This document shows positions 1-9,339 of a DNA stretch of 64,000 bases, piece after piece. The notes under the pieces are model-generated. The model worked only from the letters and a program-made list of their open reading frames with translations, searched no databases and was not told the DNA's origin. The position numbers and the translations under genes are program-made. The stretch's first letter is position 1. Each line of letters opens with the position of its first letter. Source of the DNA: JAGPUQ01 sp049325095 (GTDB taxonomy: Bacteria; Pseudomonadota; Gammaproteobacteria; Pseudomonadales; Porticoccaceae); NCBI GenBank assembly GCA_049325095.1, contig JBMOPO010000039.1, forward strand, positions 10,418-74,417. The letters are read 5' to 3'.

Positions 1-85
1 GGGCATGACAATTTCCGGTCTGCGCGGTGGCAGCGGCCCGCCCGGACCCAGGTCGCCACCCAGGCGTGGCGAGGAGCGAGCGAAG

Positions 86-1360
86 ATGTCCAGTAAGGTT
101 GCCGGCAATCCCGAGGCGCGGATCTCCCGCGAAACCCTGACCCTGATCCTCGCCGGCGGCTCCGGCAGCCGACTGCACGATCTCACCCGCTGGCATGCCA
201 AACCCGCGGTGCCCTTCGGCGGCACCTACAAGACCATCGACTTCCCGCTCTCCAACTGCATCAATTCGGATCTGCGGCGGATCTTCATCCTCACCCAGTA
301 CAAGTCGCACTCCCTCAACAAGCACATCCTCCAGGGCTGGCACCTGCTGCATCCGGAGCTGAACGAATTCATCGAACTGCTGCCCGCCCAGCAGCGCACC
401 GGCGACTGCTGGTACCTGGGCACCGCCGATGCGGTGCGCCAGAACCTGGACATCCTGCGCGAGCAGCAGCCGCAACGGGTGCTCATCCTGGCCGGCGACC
501 ATGTCTACAAGATGGATTACCGCCACATGTTGCGGCGCCACCTCGACAGCGGCGCCGATCTGACCATCGGCTGCCTGCCGGTGCCCCTCGCCGAGGCCCG
601 GCAATTCGGGGTGATTGCCGTCGACGGCGATGGCTGGGTACGGCGCTTCGACGAAAAGCCGGCCGCCCCCCAGCCCTGGCCCGAGAACCCGGACCAGGCC
701 CTGGCGTCCATGGGCATCTACGTGTTCGAACTCCGGTTCCTCGAAGAGGTGCTCGAACGGAATGTCGACGGCCGGCGGCCGGGCCACGACTTCGGCTGCG
801 ACATCCTCCCGGCGCTGCTCGACCGGGCGCGCGTCGCCGCCTATGAGTTCCGCGATCCGCAGACCGGCAGGCCGGGGTACTGGCGCGACGTGGGCACCGT
901 GGATGCCTATTACGAAGCGCACATGGACCTGCTCGCGGTGACCCCGCAGCTCGACCTCTACGACCGGGATTGGCCGGTGTGGACCTACCAGGAGCAGGCG
1001 CCGCCCTGCAAGTTCGTGTTCGACAACGACCAGCGCCGCGGCCAGGCGCTGGACTCCATGATCGCCTCGGGGTGCATCATCTCGGGCGGCACGGTGCGCC
1101 ATTCGCTGCTGGGCACCCAGGTGCGGGTCAACAGCTTCGCGCTGGTGGAGGACTCGGTGATCCTGCCCAATGTCGACATCGGCCGCGGCTGTCGCCTGCG
1201 GCGGGTGGTGGTGGACTCCAATTGCAAGATCCCGCCGGGCACCGTGATCGGTTTCGATGCCGCCACCGATGCCCGGCGCTTCCACGTCTCGCCCCGGGGC
1301 GTCACCCTGGTCTCCGCCGACATGCTGGCGCAGGCCGTGCCCCACTCCCACGTCGCCTGA
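86..1360 (+). CDS. glgC: Glucose-1-phosphate adenylyltransferase
   Basis: Makes ADP-glucose from glucose-1-phosphate and ATP, the committed step of bacterial glycogen synthesis in the cytoplasm. The 424-residue protein has the nucleotidyltransferase signature GGSGSRL at residues 24-30, the FGGTYKTIDFPLSNC block shortly after, and AGDHVYKMDY at about 136-145 (sugar-nucleotide/metal region). The C-terminal third has the hexapeptide-rich pattern of a left-handed beta helix, usual for allosteric GlgC. The ATG at 86 is chosen over the upstream in-frame ATG at 5 because GAGGAG lies at 71-76 and homology begins just after it. No other glycogen genes are in the window; upstream partners may lie beyond the left edge. 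Confidence 0.95.
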   Translation: MSSKVAGNPEARISRETLTLILAGGSGSRLHDLTRWHAKPAVPFGGTYKTIDFPLSNCINSDLRRIFILTQYKSHSLNKHILQGWHLLHPELNEFIELLPAQQRTGDCWYLGTADAVRQNLDILREQQPQRVLILAGDHVYKMDYRHMLRRHLDSGADLTIGCLPVPLAEARQFGVIAVDGDGWVRRFDEKPAAPQPWPENPDQALASMGIYVFELRFLEEVLERNVDGRRPGHDFGCDILPALLDRARVAAYEFRDPQTGRPGYWRDVGTVDAYYEAHMDLLAVTPQLDLYDRDWPVWTYQEQAPPCKFVFDNDQRRGQALDSMIASGCIISGGTVRHSLLGTQVRVNSFALVEDSVILPNVDIGRGCRLRRVVVDSNCKIPPGTVIGFDAATDARRFHVSPRGVTLVSADMLAQAVPHSHVA

Positions 1361-1520
1361 CGCCGGGACGGCCGGCGCGCAGTCCCGGCTCGGCAACTGC
1401 CAAAGCTGCGCCAACCGCCCGCGGGCGCGCAGCGCGACGGGCCGCGCCGCGAGGGGAAAGCCCTTTCCCGACACCCCGCCGCATCGCCGGACGAACCCGG
1501 CCGGCTCGCTCGACCCGGTG

Positions 1521-3311
1521 CTATGGCTGCACAGCCGGTGCGATCGCGGCCCCGCCCGGCCAGCGGGTGTCGCTGGCGCCGGACCACCGGCCGTGCTCGC
1601 CGGAGATGGTCTGGGTGCGCCCCAGCACCCGCGGGGCCGGCACCAGCCGATGCCCCATGCCCCGCAGCAGCGCCAGGGTGTCGGGGCTGATGCCGGGCTC
1701 GTAATAGAGCTCGTCCGGCTGCCACTGGTGGTGGATGCGCGGCTGGGCGGCGGCCTCGGCGACGTTCATGCCGAAGTCCACCCGGTTGAGGATGGTCTGC
1801 AATACCGCGGTGATGATCACCGGCCCGCCGGGGCTGCCGGTGGCGAGCACCGGGTCGCCATCCCGGAACAGGAGCACCGGCGTCATGGACGACAGCGGCC
1901 GCTTGCGCGGTGCGATGGCGTTGGCCTCGCCGCCGAGCAGGCCGAAGGCGTTGGGCACCCCGGGCTGGGCGGAAAAGTCGTCCATCTCGTTGTTGAGCAG
2001 AAACCCGGCACCGGCCACGGCGATGCCGCTACCGTAGGAGAAGTTCAGGGTATAGGTGTTGCTGACCACATTGCCCTGCTGGTCCCAAACCGAAAAATGC
2101 GTGGTCTGCGGGCTTTCGGCGGGCAGCTCCAGGCCCGGCGCCACCTGCTCCGACGGGGTCGCGCGCGCCAGGTCGATCGCCGCGCGCAGGCGCGCGGCAT
2201 AGGTTTTCGCGGTCAGCTCCGCGACCGGCACCGCGACGAAATCGGGATCGCCCAGGTAGCGGCTGCGGTCGGCATAGGCGCGGCGCATGGCCTCGATCAG
2301 CCGGTGCAGATAGGCGGCGCTGTTGTGGCCCAGTTCGGCGAGGTCCCAGCCTTCCAGGATATTGAGCATCTGCACCAGATGGACGCCGCCGGAGGACGGC
2401 GGCGGCATGGCGGCGATCCGGTAGCCGCGGTAGCTGCCCTCCACCGGAGCGCGCTCCACGACCCGGTAGCCGGCCAGATCCGCGGTCGTGATCAGGCCGT
2501 CGTGGGCGGCCATCTCGGCGACGATCAGGTCGGCGATCTCGCCTTCGTAGAACGCTGCCCGCCCCCCGGCGGCGATCCGTTTCAGGGTGCGCGCCAGATC
2601 CGGCTGGCGCCAGCGCCGACCGGCCGGCGGCGGCGTGCCGTCGGGCTGCAGAAAATAGCCGGCCGCGGCCGCCGAGCGGCGCAGCCGGGCTTGCGCCTCG
2701 GCCAGTGAGAACGCCAGCGGTCGGGTAACCTCGATGCCCTCCCCGGCCAGCGCGATGGCCGGCGCCAGCACCTCGGCGAGCGGCAGCGAGCCATAGTGTT
2801 CCAGGGCATGGATCAGCCCGGCCACGGTGCCGGGCACCCCGGCGGAGCGGTGGCTGAAGCGGGCCAGCTCGGTATCGACCTTTCCATCCTCACCCACGAA
2901 CAGATCCCGGTGCGCGGCGCCGGGCGCCGTCTCGCGATAGTCGATGGCGACCGTTCTGTCACCTTGCGCCAGATGCACTAGCATGAAGCCGCCGCCGCCC
3001 AGATTGCCGGCCTGGGGCAGGGTCACCGCCAGCGCAAAGCCCACCGCCACGGCGGCATCCACGGCGTTGCCACCGCGCTCCAGGATGCGCGCGCCGACCG
3101 CGCTGGCCAGCGCCTCCTGGGAGACCACCATGCCGGCCTCGCCGACCACCGGGTGGAAGCGATCCCGGTAGTCGATGATGGGCACCTCGGCGCGGGCCGG
3201 GGCGGCCGCCGCCAGGGCGAGGACGCACCCCAGGGCCCACACGCCCCACCACCACAATCTCGGCCTGGCTCGCTCCACGATCGCCCCCATTTGGCAAAAC
3301 CGTGCGGGCAT
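1521..3311 (-). CDS. ggt: Gamma-glutamyltransferase, exported
   Basis: Hydrolyses or transfers the gamma-glutamyl group of glutathione and related compounds, normally in the periplasm after autocleavage into two subunits. The protein (596 residues from this start) opens with a basic stretch, a hydrophobic segment and an Ala-rich ending (APARA) fitting a Sec signal peptide. The self-cleavage/nucleophile motif TTHFSV is present; the first Thr, at about residue 403, should become the N-terminus of the small subunit. The start at 3311 has GGAGG 11 nt upstream; an in-frame ATG at 3290 gives a shorter signal peptide but lacks a visible ribosome site. Convergent with glgC and divergent from the GNAT gene. 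Confidence 0.93.
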   Translation of the reverse strand: MPARFCQMGAIVERARPRLWWWGVWALGCVLALAAAAPARAEVPIIDYRDRFHPVVGEAGMVVSQEALASAVGARILERGGNAVDAAVAVGFALAVTLPQAGNLGGGGFMLVHLAQGDRTVAIDYRETAPGAAHRDLFVGEDGKVDTELARFSHRSAGVPGTVAGLIHALEHYGSLPLAEVLAPAIALAGEGIEVTRPLAFSLAEAQARLRRSAAAAGYFLQPDGTPPPAGRRWRQPDLARTLKRIAAGGRAAFYEGEIADLIVAEMAAHDGLITTADLAGYRVVERAPVEGSYRGYRIAAMPPPSSGGVHLVQMLNILEGWDLAELGHNSAAYLHRLIEAMRRAYADRSRYLGDPDFVAVPVAELTAKTYAARLRAAIDLARATPSEQVAPGLELPAESPQTTHFSVWDQQGNVVSNTYTLNFSYGSGIAVAGAGFLLNNEMDDFSAQPGVPNAFGLLGGEANAIAPRKRPLSSMTPVLLFRDGDPVLATGSPGGPVIITAVLQTILNRVDFGMNVAEAAAQPRIHHQWQPDELYYEPGISPDTLALLRGMGHRLVPAPRVLGRTQTISGEHGRWSGASDTRWPGGAAIAPAVQP

Positions 3312-3507
3312 TCTATCCCCCGCCTCCGGGGTGGCCGCCACCGCACGGATCCTTCCCGCCGGCACCCGGGCCCTCACCCGCCGGTACGGCAGCCCGCATT
3401 CACCGGCCAGCGCCAAGCTGATGGCCGGCGGCACATCCCCGCCGCCCCCGCGGGCCGGCAATTTCAGCGCCGGGTTGCTATGCTCGGAAAAACACCGGAA
3501 ACCCGCC

Positions 3508-4479
3508 TTGGAAGACCTGGACTGTCAGCTCCCCGAGATCCGCCCGGTGCCCTGGAGCAGCGCCGCGGACCGGCTGCGCGCCATCCGCCGCGCCGTGTTC
3601 GTGGCCGAACAGGGCATTCCCGAAACGCTGGAATTCGGCGACGCCGAGGCCGACCGCCGCGCCCGCCACTGGCTGGCGCTCGCGGATGGCGGCGAGCCGG
3701 TGGGCTGCGTGCGCCTGCTCGGCGACCGCCTGGGCAGGCTCGCCGTGCTGCCGGAACAGCGCGGCCGCGGCATCGGCGCGGCCCTGGTGCGGCGGGTGAT
3801 CCGCGACGCCCTCGACCAGGGGCTGGACCGGCTTTATCTGCACGCGCAAAGCGAGGCGCTGGGCTTCTACGAGCGCCTGGGCTTCGCGGCCGCCGGTGGG
3901 GAGTTCATCGAGGCCGGCCGGCCGCACCGCAGGATGGTCTACGACCTCGGCCGGCTGCGCCCGGCGCGGGACCTGGAACCGCCCGCGGTCGATCCCGCCG
4001 ACCGGGTGCGCCAACCCCTGGCGGGGACCGCGGCGCTGGCGGCGGGCGCGGTCGCGTTGATCCCCACCGCGCTGCGCCGGCTGCGGATTCTGGGCAACTG
4101 CCTGGACCCGGAAATCTACGCTGCCGAACCGGTCGGGGATGCGCTGCTGGCCTTTGCCACCGGCCATCCCCAGGCCGAGGTCCGCGTCCTGATCCGGGAT
4201 CCCGAACCGCTGATCCACGGCAGCCACCGGCTGGTGAAACTCGCCCGGCGGCTCCCCAGCCTGATCCGGTTGCGCCAACTGCCCGCCGGCGCCGCATCAC
4301 CGGCGGACGAGCTGCTGGTCACCGACGGCGGCGCCCTGCTCTGCTGGCAGAACGGCCGCCCGCCGGTGGGCTATGCCATCCGCCACGCGCCGCGCGAGGC
4401 GCGCCGCTTGGCCGAGGACTTCGACGCGCTCTGGGACCAGGGCCGGGAGATCGCCGAACTGCGGGAGCTGCGGCTCTGA
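3508..4479 (+). CDS. GNAT N-acetyltransferase with DUF7931-like C-terminal domain
   Basis: A two-part cytoplasmic protein of about 323 residues. The N-terminal half is a GCN5-related acetyltransferase: the AVFVAEQGIP block is typical of the ElaA/YjdJ-like branch and EQRGRGIGAALV is the acetyl-CoA pyrophosphate loop. The C-terminal half (LGNCLDPEIYA onward, with VRVLIRDPEPLIHGSHRLVKLAR) resembles a phospholipase-D-like fold domain now called DUF7931; substrate unknown. Start is uncertain: no ATG lies close to the domain. The TTG at 3508 places the fold at the N-terminus, while an in-frame ATG at 3421 would add 29 low-complexity residues. Neither has a strong ribosome site. Confidence 0.75.
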   Translation: MEDLDCQLPEIRPVPWSSAADRLRAIRRAVFVAEQGIPETLEFGDAEADRRARHWLALADGGEPVGCVRLLGDRLGRLAVLPEQRGRGIGAALVRRVIRDALDQGLDRLYLHAQSEALGFYERLGFAAAGGEFIEAGRPHRRMVYDLGRLRPARDLEPPAVDPADRVRQPLAGTAALAAGAVALIPTALRRLRILGNCLDPEIYAAEPVGDALLAFATGHPQAEVRVLIRDPEPLIHGSHRLVKLARRLPSLIRLRQLPAGAASPADELLVTDGGALLCWQNGRPPVGYAIRHAPREARRLAEDFDALWDQGREIAELRELRL

Positions 4480-4572
4480 GGCAGCGGGGCGGGCGCCCGG
4501 TCGAAAATCCTGACCGCGCCGAGCTGTCGTCCCGCTGACGGCCGCCTGGCGCGGGCGGCGCCGGACGCCTCC

Positions 4573-6762
4573 TCAACCACCCCGCGCCTTGACCTCGCGG
4601 CGGCGGGCGTGCAGGACGGGCTCCGTGTAGCCGTTGGGCTGCTCGCAGCCCTTGAACACCAGGTCACAGGCCGCCTGAAAGGCGATGCTGGCGTCGAAGT
4701 CCGGCGCCATCGGCCGGTACAGGGGATCGCCGGCGTTCTGGCGGTCGACCACCGCGGCCATCTTCTGCAGGGTCGCCAGCACCTGCTCCCGCGAGCAGAT
4801 GCCGTGGCGCAGCCAGTTGGCGATGTGCTGGCTGGAGATGCGCAGGGTGGCGCGGTCCTCCATCAGGCCGATGTCGTGGATGTCCGGCACCTTGGAGCAG
4901 CCCACCCCCTGATCCACCCAACGCACCACATAGCCGAGGATGCCCTGGGCGTTGTTGTCGAGCTCGCGCTGGATCTCCTCGGCGCTCAGTTTGCGCTCGC
5001 CGAGCAGCGGCAGGGTGAGGATGTCGTCGAGCCGCGCCCGGCGGCGCCCGGCCAGCTCGGCCTGGCGGGCGGCCACGTCGACGCGGTGATAGTGCATGGC
5101 GTGCAGGGTGGCGGCGGTCGGCGACGGCACCCAGGCGCAGCTCGCACCGGCCCGGGGATGCTCGATCTTGGCCGCCATCATGTCCGCCATGCGGTCGGGC
5201 ATGGCCCACATGCCCTTGCCGATCTGGGCGCGACCGGCGAGGCCGCAGGCGAGGCCGATATCGACGTTCCAGTCCTCGTAGGCCCGGATCCAGGGCTGCT
5301 GCTTCATCTCGCCCTTGGGCACCATGGCGCCGGCCTCCATGCTGGTGTGGATCTCATCCCCGGTGCGGTCGAGAAAGCCGGTGTTGATGAAGATCACCCG
5401 GTCGGCGGCGCGGCGGATGCACTCCTTGAGGTTGACCGTGGTGCGCCGCTCCTCGTCCATGATGCCCACCTTGAGCGTGCGCGGCGCCAGGCCCAGCAGC
5501 CGCTCCACGCCCGCGAACAGCCGCACCGTGAAGGACACCTCGTCCGGCCCGTGCATCTTGGGCTTGACGATGTAGACGCTGCCGGCGCGGGAGTTGCGGA
5601 AGCGGCCCAGGCCGCGCAGGTCGTGGGCGGCGATGGCACCTGTGACCGCGGCGTCGAGGATACCCTCGGGAATCTCCCGGCCGGCGGCGTCGAGTACCGC
5701 ATCCGTGGTCATCAGGTGGCCGACATTGCGTATCAGCAGCAGGCTGCGCCCGGAGAGCGTGAAGGGCGCGCCATCCAGACCCTGGTACTCGCGGTCCGGA
5801 TTCAGGGTGCGGCGCAGCACCTGTTCACCCTTGTTGAACGACTCCTCCAGGTCGCCGCGGATCAGGCCCAGCCAGTTGCGATAGGCCAGGCATTTGTCCT
5901 CGGCGTCCACCGTGGCCACCGAGTCCTCGCAGTCCTGGATGGTGGTGAGCGCGCTTTCGAGGCACAGATCCTTGATGTGGGCGGGGTCGTCACGGCCCAC
6001 GTAATGCTCAGGATCGAATTGAATTTCGATATGCAATCCATTGTTTTTCAAAATGACAGCCTTGGGGCTGCCGGGTGATCCCTGATAGCCCACGCACTGT
6101 GCGGGATCGCGCAGGCCGGTGGCCTCTCCCGCCGCCAGGGTCACCCGCAATCCACCGTCGGCAATGCGGTAGGCGGTGGCATCGGCGTGGCTGCCCCGTG
6201 CCAGGGGGACGCTGGCATCCAGAAATTCGCGAGCGTAGGCGATCACCCGCGCGCCGCGCACCGGGTTGTAGCCGGGGCCGCGCTCCGCACCCCCGGTCTC
6301 CGGGATGACATCGTTGCCGTAGAGCGCGTCGTAGAGGCTGCCCCAGCGCGCGTTGGCGGCGTTGAGCGCATAGCGGGCATTGGTGATGGGCACCACCAGT
6401 TGGGGTCCGGCGATGCGCGCCACCTCGGGATCGACGTTCTCGGTGGTGACCTGGAAGTCCTCCCCCTCCGGCAGCAGATAGCCGATCTCAGCCAGAAAGG
6501 CCCGGTAGGCGGCCGCGTCCTGGGGCTGGCCGGTGCGCTCGCGGTGCCAGTGGTCGATGCGCCGCTGAAGGTCGTCGCGAACGGCGAGCAGGCGGGCATT
6601 TTCCGGCACCAGCTCGGCGAGCAGGGCCGCGAAGCCGGTCCAGAAGGACTGGGGATCGATCCCCAGGGGCGGCAGCACCTGGGTGCGCAACAGCTCTTCG
6701 AGCACCCGCGCAATCCGCAGGCCGCCGATCTGGACTCGTTCGGTCGTGGTGCCGCCGGTCAT
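4573..6762 (-). CDS. glcB: Malate synthase G
   Basis: Condenses glyoxylate with acetyl-CoA to malate, the second step of the glyoxylate shunt. The 729-residue length matches the monomeric G isoform (E. coli 723) rather than the ~530-residue AceB form. Conserved blocks include TLKVGIMDEERRTTVNL, FINTGFLDRTGDEIHTSM and CAWVPSPTAATLHAMHYH. The ATG at 6762 is preceded by GAGGAGGG with a 5-nt gap, an excellent ribosome site. It lies downstream of a LysR gene on the same strand and close to isocitrate lyase, so both enzymes of the shunt are encoded within 5 kb. The promoter gap is AT-rich and palindromic (see 6817-6842). Confidence 0.97.
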   Translation of the reverse strand: MTGGTTTERVQIGGLRIARVLEELLRTQVLPPLGIDPQSFWTGFAALLAELVPENARLLAVRDDLQRRIDHWHRERTGQPQDAAAYRAFLAEIGYLLPEGEDFQVTTENVDPEVARIAGPQLVVPITNARYALNAANARWGSLYDALYGNDVIPETGGAERGPGYNPVRGARVIAYAREFLDASVPLARGSHADATAYRIADGGLRVTLAAGEATGLRDPAQCVGYQGSPGSPKAVILKNNGLHIEIQFDPEHYVGRDDPAHIKDLCLESALTTIQDCEDSVATVDAEDKCLAYRNWLGLIRGDLEESFNKGEQVLRRTLNPDREYQGLDGAPFTLSGRSLLLIRNVGHLMTTDAVLDAAGREIPEGILDAAVTGAIAAHDLRGLGRFRNSRAGSVYIVKPKMHGPDEVSFTVRLFAGVERLLGLAPRTLKVGIMDEERRTTVNLKECIRRAADRVIFINTGFLDRTGDEIHTSMEAGAMVPKGEMKQQPWIRAYEDWNVDIGLACGLAGRAQIGKGMWAMPDRMADMMAAKIEHPRAGASCAWVPSPTAATLHAMHYHRVDVAARQAELAGRRRARLDDILTLPLLGERKLSAEEIQRELDNNAQGILGYVVRWVDQGVGCSKVPDIHDIGLMEDRATLRISSQHIANWLRHGICSREQVLATLQKMAAVVDRQNAGDPLYRPMAPDFDASIAFQAACDLVFKGCEQPNGYTEPVLHARRREVKARGG

Positions 6763-6816
6763 ATTGCCCTCCTCACTCAGGGATCACGAAACAAGCCGGG
6801 CGGGCATTGTAGTCCC

Positions 6817-6842
6817 CGATCGATAATTGATCGAATTTATCG
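6817..6842. promoter_or_regulatory. AT-rich palindromic region upstream of glcB
   Basis: In the gap upstream of glcB, CGATAA and TTATCG face each other across 10 nt (6821-6842), and a second inverted pair CGATC/GATCG overlaps at 6817-6833. On the minus strand it contains CGATAAATT, a 9-mer that also occurs in the lysR-aceA gap at 7838-7846. This is a candidate binding site for the adjacent LysR protein; that role is inferred. Confidence 0.45.
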
Positions 6843-6872
6843 TTTTTATTCTCGGTATTCATAGAAAAAATA

Positions 6873-7814
6873 TCAGGCCGGAGCGCGCCCCGCCACCTGC
6901 TGGATCCGCCGGCGCATCCAGCGATGCGCCGGATTGTTCTGCAACAGGGGACTCCAGGCCATCTTGAGTTCGAAGGGCGGAATCTCGAAGGGCGGCGGCA
7001 GGATCGCCACCTCGGTGCTGTCGCGCAACAGCGCTGCCAGCCGGCTCGGCACAGTGACGATCAGGTCGGGCTGGCGCGCGAGCAGCGCCGCCACCTGATA
7101 GTGGCGGGTGAACACCGCGATGTGGCGGCGCCGGCCCAGCCGCGCCAGGGCCTCGTCCACCCAGCCCAGCCGGCGATCGTCGTGCGGACTCATGCCCACG
7201 CCGACTCCCATGCCGGTCTTGCTGACCCAGACGTGACGCCCGGCCAGGTAGTGTTCCAGATCGAAGTGCTCCCGCGCCGGGTGGTCGCGGCGCAGCAGAC
7301 AGGAAAAGCCATCCTCCCAGAGGGTGACCTGGTGGAAGGACTGCGGCATGTCGTCGAACCGGTTGAGCAGCATATCCACCCGCCCCTGCTCCACATCGTG
7401 CAGGGCCACGTCGCTGGGGTTGAGGATGTCCAGGGTGATGCCCGGCGCCTCCTTGCCCAGTTCAGTGAGCAACTGAGGAACCAAAGTCGATTCCGCGTAG
7501 TCGCTGGCCATGATCCGAAACACCAGGCCGGCCGAGGCGGCGTCGAATTCGGTCTGCGGCTGTACCGCCTGCTCGATGCTGGCGAGGATGTCGCGCACCT
7601 GGGGTTGCAGCGCCAGGGCCCGGTCAGTGGGCGCCATGCCGCCGCTGGTGCGGATCAGGAGCGGGTCACCGAACAGCTCCCGCAGCCGGCGCAGGCCGTT
7701 GCTCATGGCCGGCTGGGTGATACCCAGCAACTGCGCGGCGCGGGTGACGTTGCGCTCCCGCAGGAGCACGTCCAGATACACCAGCAGGTTGAGATCGATC
7801 CTGTGTATATTCAT
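6873..7814 (-). CDS. LysR-family transcriptional regulator, probably of the glyoxylate shunt genes
   Basis: A 313-residue DNA-binding regulator. The N-terminal winged helix-turn-helix is clear (IDLNLLVYLDVLLRERNVTR, then ITQPAMSNGLRRLRELFGDP), followed by the periplasmic-binding-protein-like effector domain. The N-terminal pattern is that of the NodD/LeuO branch of the family. It is encoded between glcB (same strand, downstream) and aceA (divergent), so it most likely controls one or both and itself. The effector cannot be read from sequence; glyoxylate or a related 2-oxoacid is a guess from context. An 18-19 nt AT-rich similar sequence lies at each end of the gene (6856-6873 and 7808-7826). 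Confidence 0.88.
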   Translation of the reverse strand: MNIHRIDLNLLVYLDVLLRERNVTRAAQLLGITQPAMSNGLRRLRELFGDPLLIRTSGGMAPTDRALALQPQVRDILASIEQAVQPQTEFDAASAGLVFRIMASDYAESTLVPQLLTELGKEAPGITLDILNPSDVALHDVEQGRVDMLLNRFDDMPQSFHQVTLWEDGFSCLLRRDHPAREHFDLEHYLAGRHVWVSKTGMGVGVGMSPHDDRRLGWVDEALARLGRRRHIAVFTRHYQVAALLARQPDLIVTVPSRLAALLRDSTEVAILPPPFEIPPFELKMAWSPLLQNNPAHRWMRRRIQQVAGRAPA

Positions 7815-7917
7815 GAAAAAAATAATGAAGATAAATCCGATAAATTAGCGGAATCATCGCACGAAAACTAGAATGCGCAGCCTCTCCACCCAAAGCCTGC
7901 TCAAGGAGTCGAACCAG
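7815..7917. promoter_or_regulatory. Divergent lysR/aceA promoter region
   Basis: About 100 bp of unusually AT-rich DNA between the divergent lysR and aceA starts. It contains a direct repeat GATAAAT-CC-GATAAAT at about 7830-7845, part of which is the CGATAAATT motif (7838-7846) shared with the glcB upstream region. The aceA ribosome site AAGGAG is at 7903-7908. No -35/-10 pair was distinctive enough to call. Confidence 0.5.
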
Positions 7918-9255
7918 ATGACCACCGGCAACTACGACCGCGCGGCCGAAATCGCCCGGATTCAGGAAGACTGGGCCACCAACCCCCGCTGGAAGGACGT
8001 CCGGCGCACCTACAGCGCCGCGGATGTGGTTCGCCTGCGGGGCTCGATCAAGGTCGAAAACACCATCGCCCGCCGCGGCGCCGAGAAGCTCTGGCGGCTG
8101 CTCACCCAGGGCGCCAGGCCCGCGTTCCGCCCGGACAAGGACTTCGTCAACGCCATGGGCGCGCTCACCGGCGGCCAGGCCGTGCAGCAGGCCAAGGCCG
8201 GCATCCAGGCGATCTACCTGTCCGGCTGGCAGGTGGCGGCCGACAACAACAACGCCGCCACCATGTACCCCGACCAGTCGCTCTACCCGGCGGATTCCGT
8301 GCCCGCGGTGGTGCGGCGGATCAACAACGCCTTCCGGCGCGCCGACCAGATCCAGTGGAAGACGGGCAAGAACCCGGGCGATGCCGGTTACATCGACTAC
8401 TTCCTGCCCATCGTCGCCGATGCCGAGGCCGGATTCGGCGGTGTGCTCAACGCCTACGAGCTGATGCGAGGCATGATCGAGGCCGGCGCCGCCGGCGTCC
8501 ACTTCGAAGACCAACTGGCTTCGGTGAAGAAATGCGGCCACATGGGCGGCAAGGTGCTGGTGCCCACCCAGGAGGCCATCCAGAAGCTGATCGCCGCGCG
8601 CCTCGCCGCTGACGTCGCCGACGTGCCCACCATCGTGCTGGCCCGCACCGACGCCAATGCCGCCGACCTGTTGACCAACGACGTCGACGAGAACGACCAG
8701 CCGTTCCTCACCGGTGAGCGCACCAGCGAGGGTTTCTACAAGGTGCGCGCCGGCATCGACCAGGCCATCTCCCGCGGGCTGGCCTATGCGCCCTACGCCG
8801 ATCTGCTGTGGTGTGAGACCGCCACCCCGGATCTGGACGAGGCAAAGAAATTCGCCGAGGCCATCAAGCGCCAGTACCCCGACCAATTGTTGAGCTACAA
8901 CTGCTCGCCGTCCTTCAACTGGAAGAAGAACCTCGACGACGCCACCATCGCCAGGTTCCAGCGCGAACTCTCGGCCATGGGCTACAAGTTCCAGTTCATC
9001 ACCCTGGCCGGCATCCACAGCATGTGGTACCACATGTTCGAACTGGCCCACGCCTACGCCCGCGAGGACATGAAGGCCTACGTGGAAATGGTGCAGGAGC
9101 CCGAATTCGCGGCGCGTGGGAAGGGCTACACCTTCGTCGCCCACCAGCAGGAAGTCGGCACCGGCTACTTCGACGACATGACCACCGTCATCCAGGGCGG
9201 CGCCTCTTCAGTCACCGCGCTGACCGGCTCCACCGAGGAGGATCAGTTCCACTGA
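7918..9255 (+). CDS. aceA: Isocitrate lyase
   Basis: Splits isocitrate into succinate and glyoxylate, allowing growth on acetate or fatty acids. The 445-residue product carries the catalytic signature KKCGHMGGK with the active-site Cys at residue 206. Other family blocks include SGWQVAADNN, YPDQSLYP and YNCSPSFNWKK. The start at 7918 is chosen because AAGGAG sits 9 nt upstream; an earlier in-frame ATG at 7873 lacks one. It is divergent from the LysR gene, with malate synthase G on the far side. A 11-bp perfect hairpin without a T-run (9301-9339) follows the stop codon. Confidence 0.97.
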   Translation: MTTGNYDRAAEIARIQEDWATNPRWKDVRRTYSAADVVRLRGSIKVENTIARRGAEKLWRLLTQGARPAFRPDKDFVNAMGALTGGQAVQQAKAGIQAIYLSGWQVAADNNNAATMYPDQSLYPADSVPAVVRRINNAFRRADQIQWKTGKNPGDAGYIDYFLPIVADAEAGFGGVLNAYELMRGMIEAGAAGVHFEDQLASVKKCGHMGGKVLVPTQEAIQKLIAARLAADVADVPTIVLARTDANAADLLTNDVDENDQPFLTGERTSEGFYKVRAGIDQAISRGLAYAPYADLLWCETATPDLDEAKKFAEAIKRQYPDQLLSYNCSPSFNWKKNLDDATIARFQRELSAMGYKFQFITLAGIHSMWYHMFELAHAYAREDMKAYVEMVQEPEFAARGKGYTFVAHQQEVGTGYFDDMTTVIQGGASSVTALTGSTEEDQFH

Positions 9256-9300
9256 TTCGCGGCCGCGGCCCGGGAGTCGCCCCACCGGCGCCCCGCACCC

Positions 9301-9339
9301 CGGCTACCCACGGCCGCCTGCGGGGGCTGTGGGTAGCCG
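9301..9339. other. Inverted repeat downstream of aceA
   Basis: CGGCTACCCAC (9301-9311) pairs perfectly with GTGGGTAGCCG (9329-9339) across a 17-nt GC-rich loop, 46 nt after the aceA stop. There is no T-run, so it may protect the mRNA 3' end or assist Rho-dependent termination rather than being an intrinsic terminator. Confidence 0.4.

Noticed and set aside
4480..4572. Terminator between the GNAT gene and glcB
   Set aside because: These genes converge, but no stem followed by a T-run is visible.
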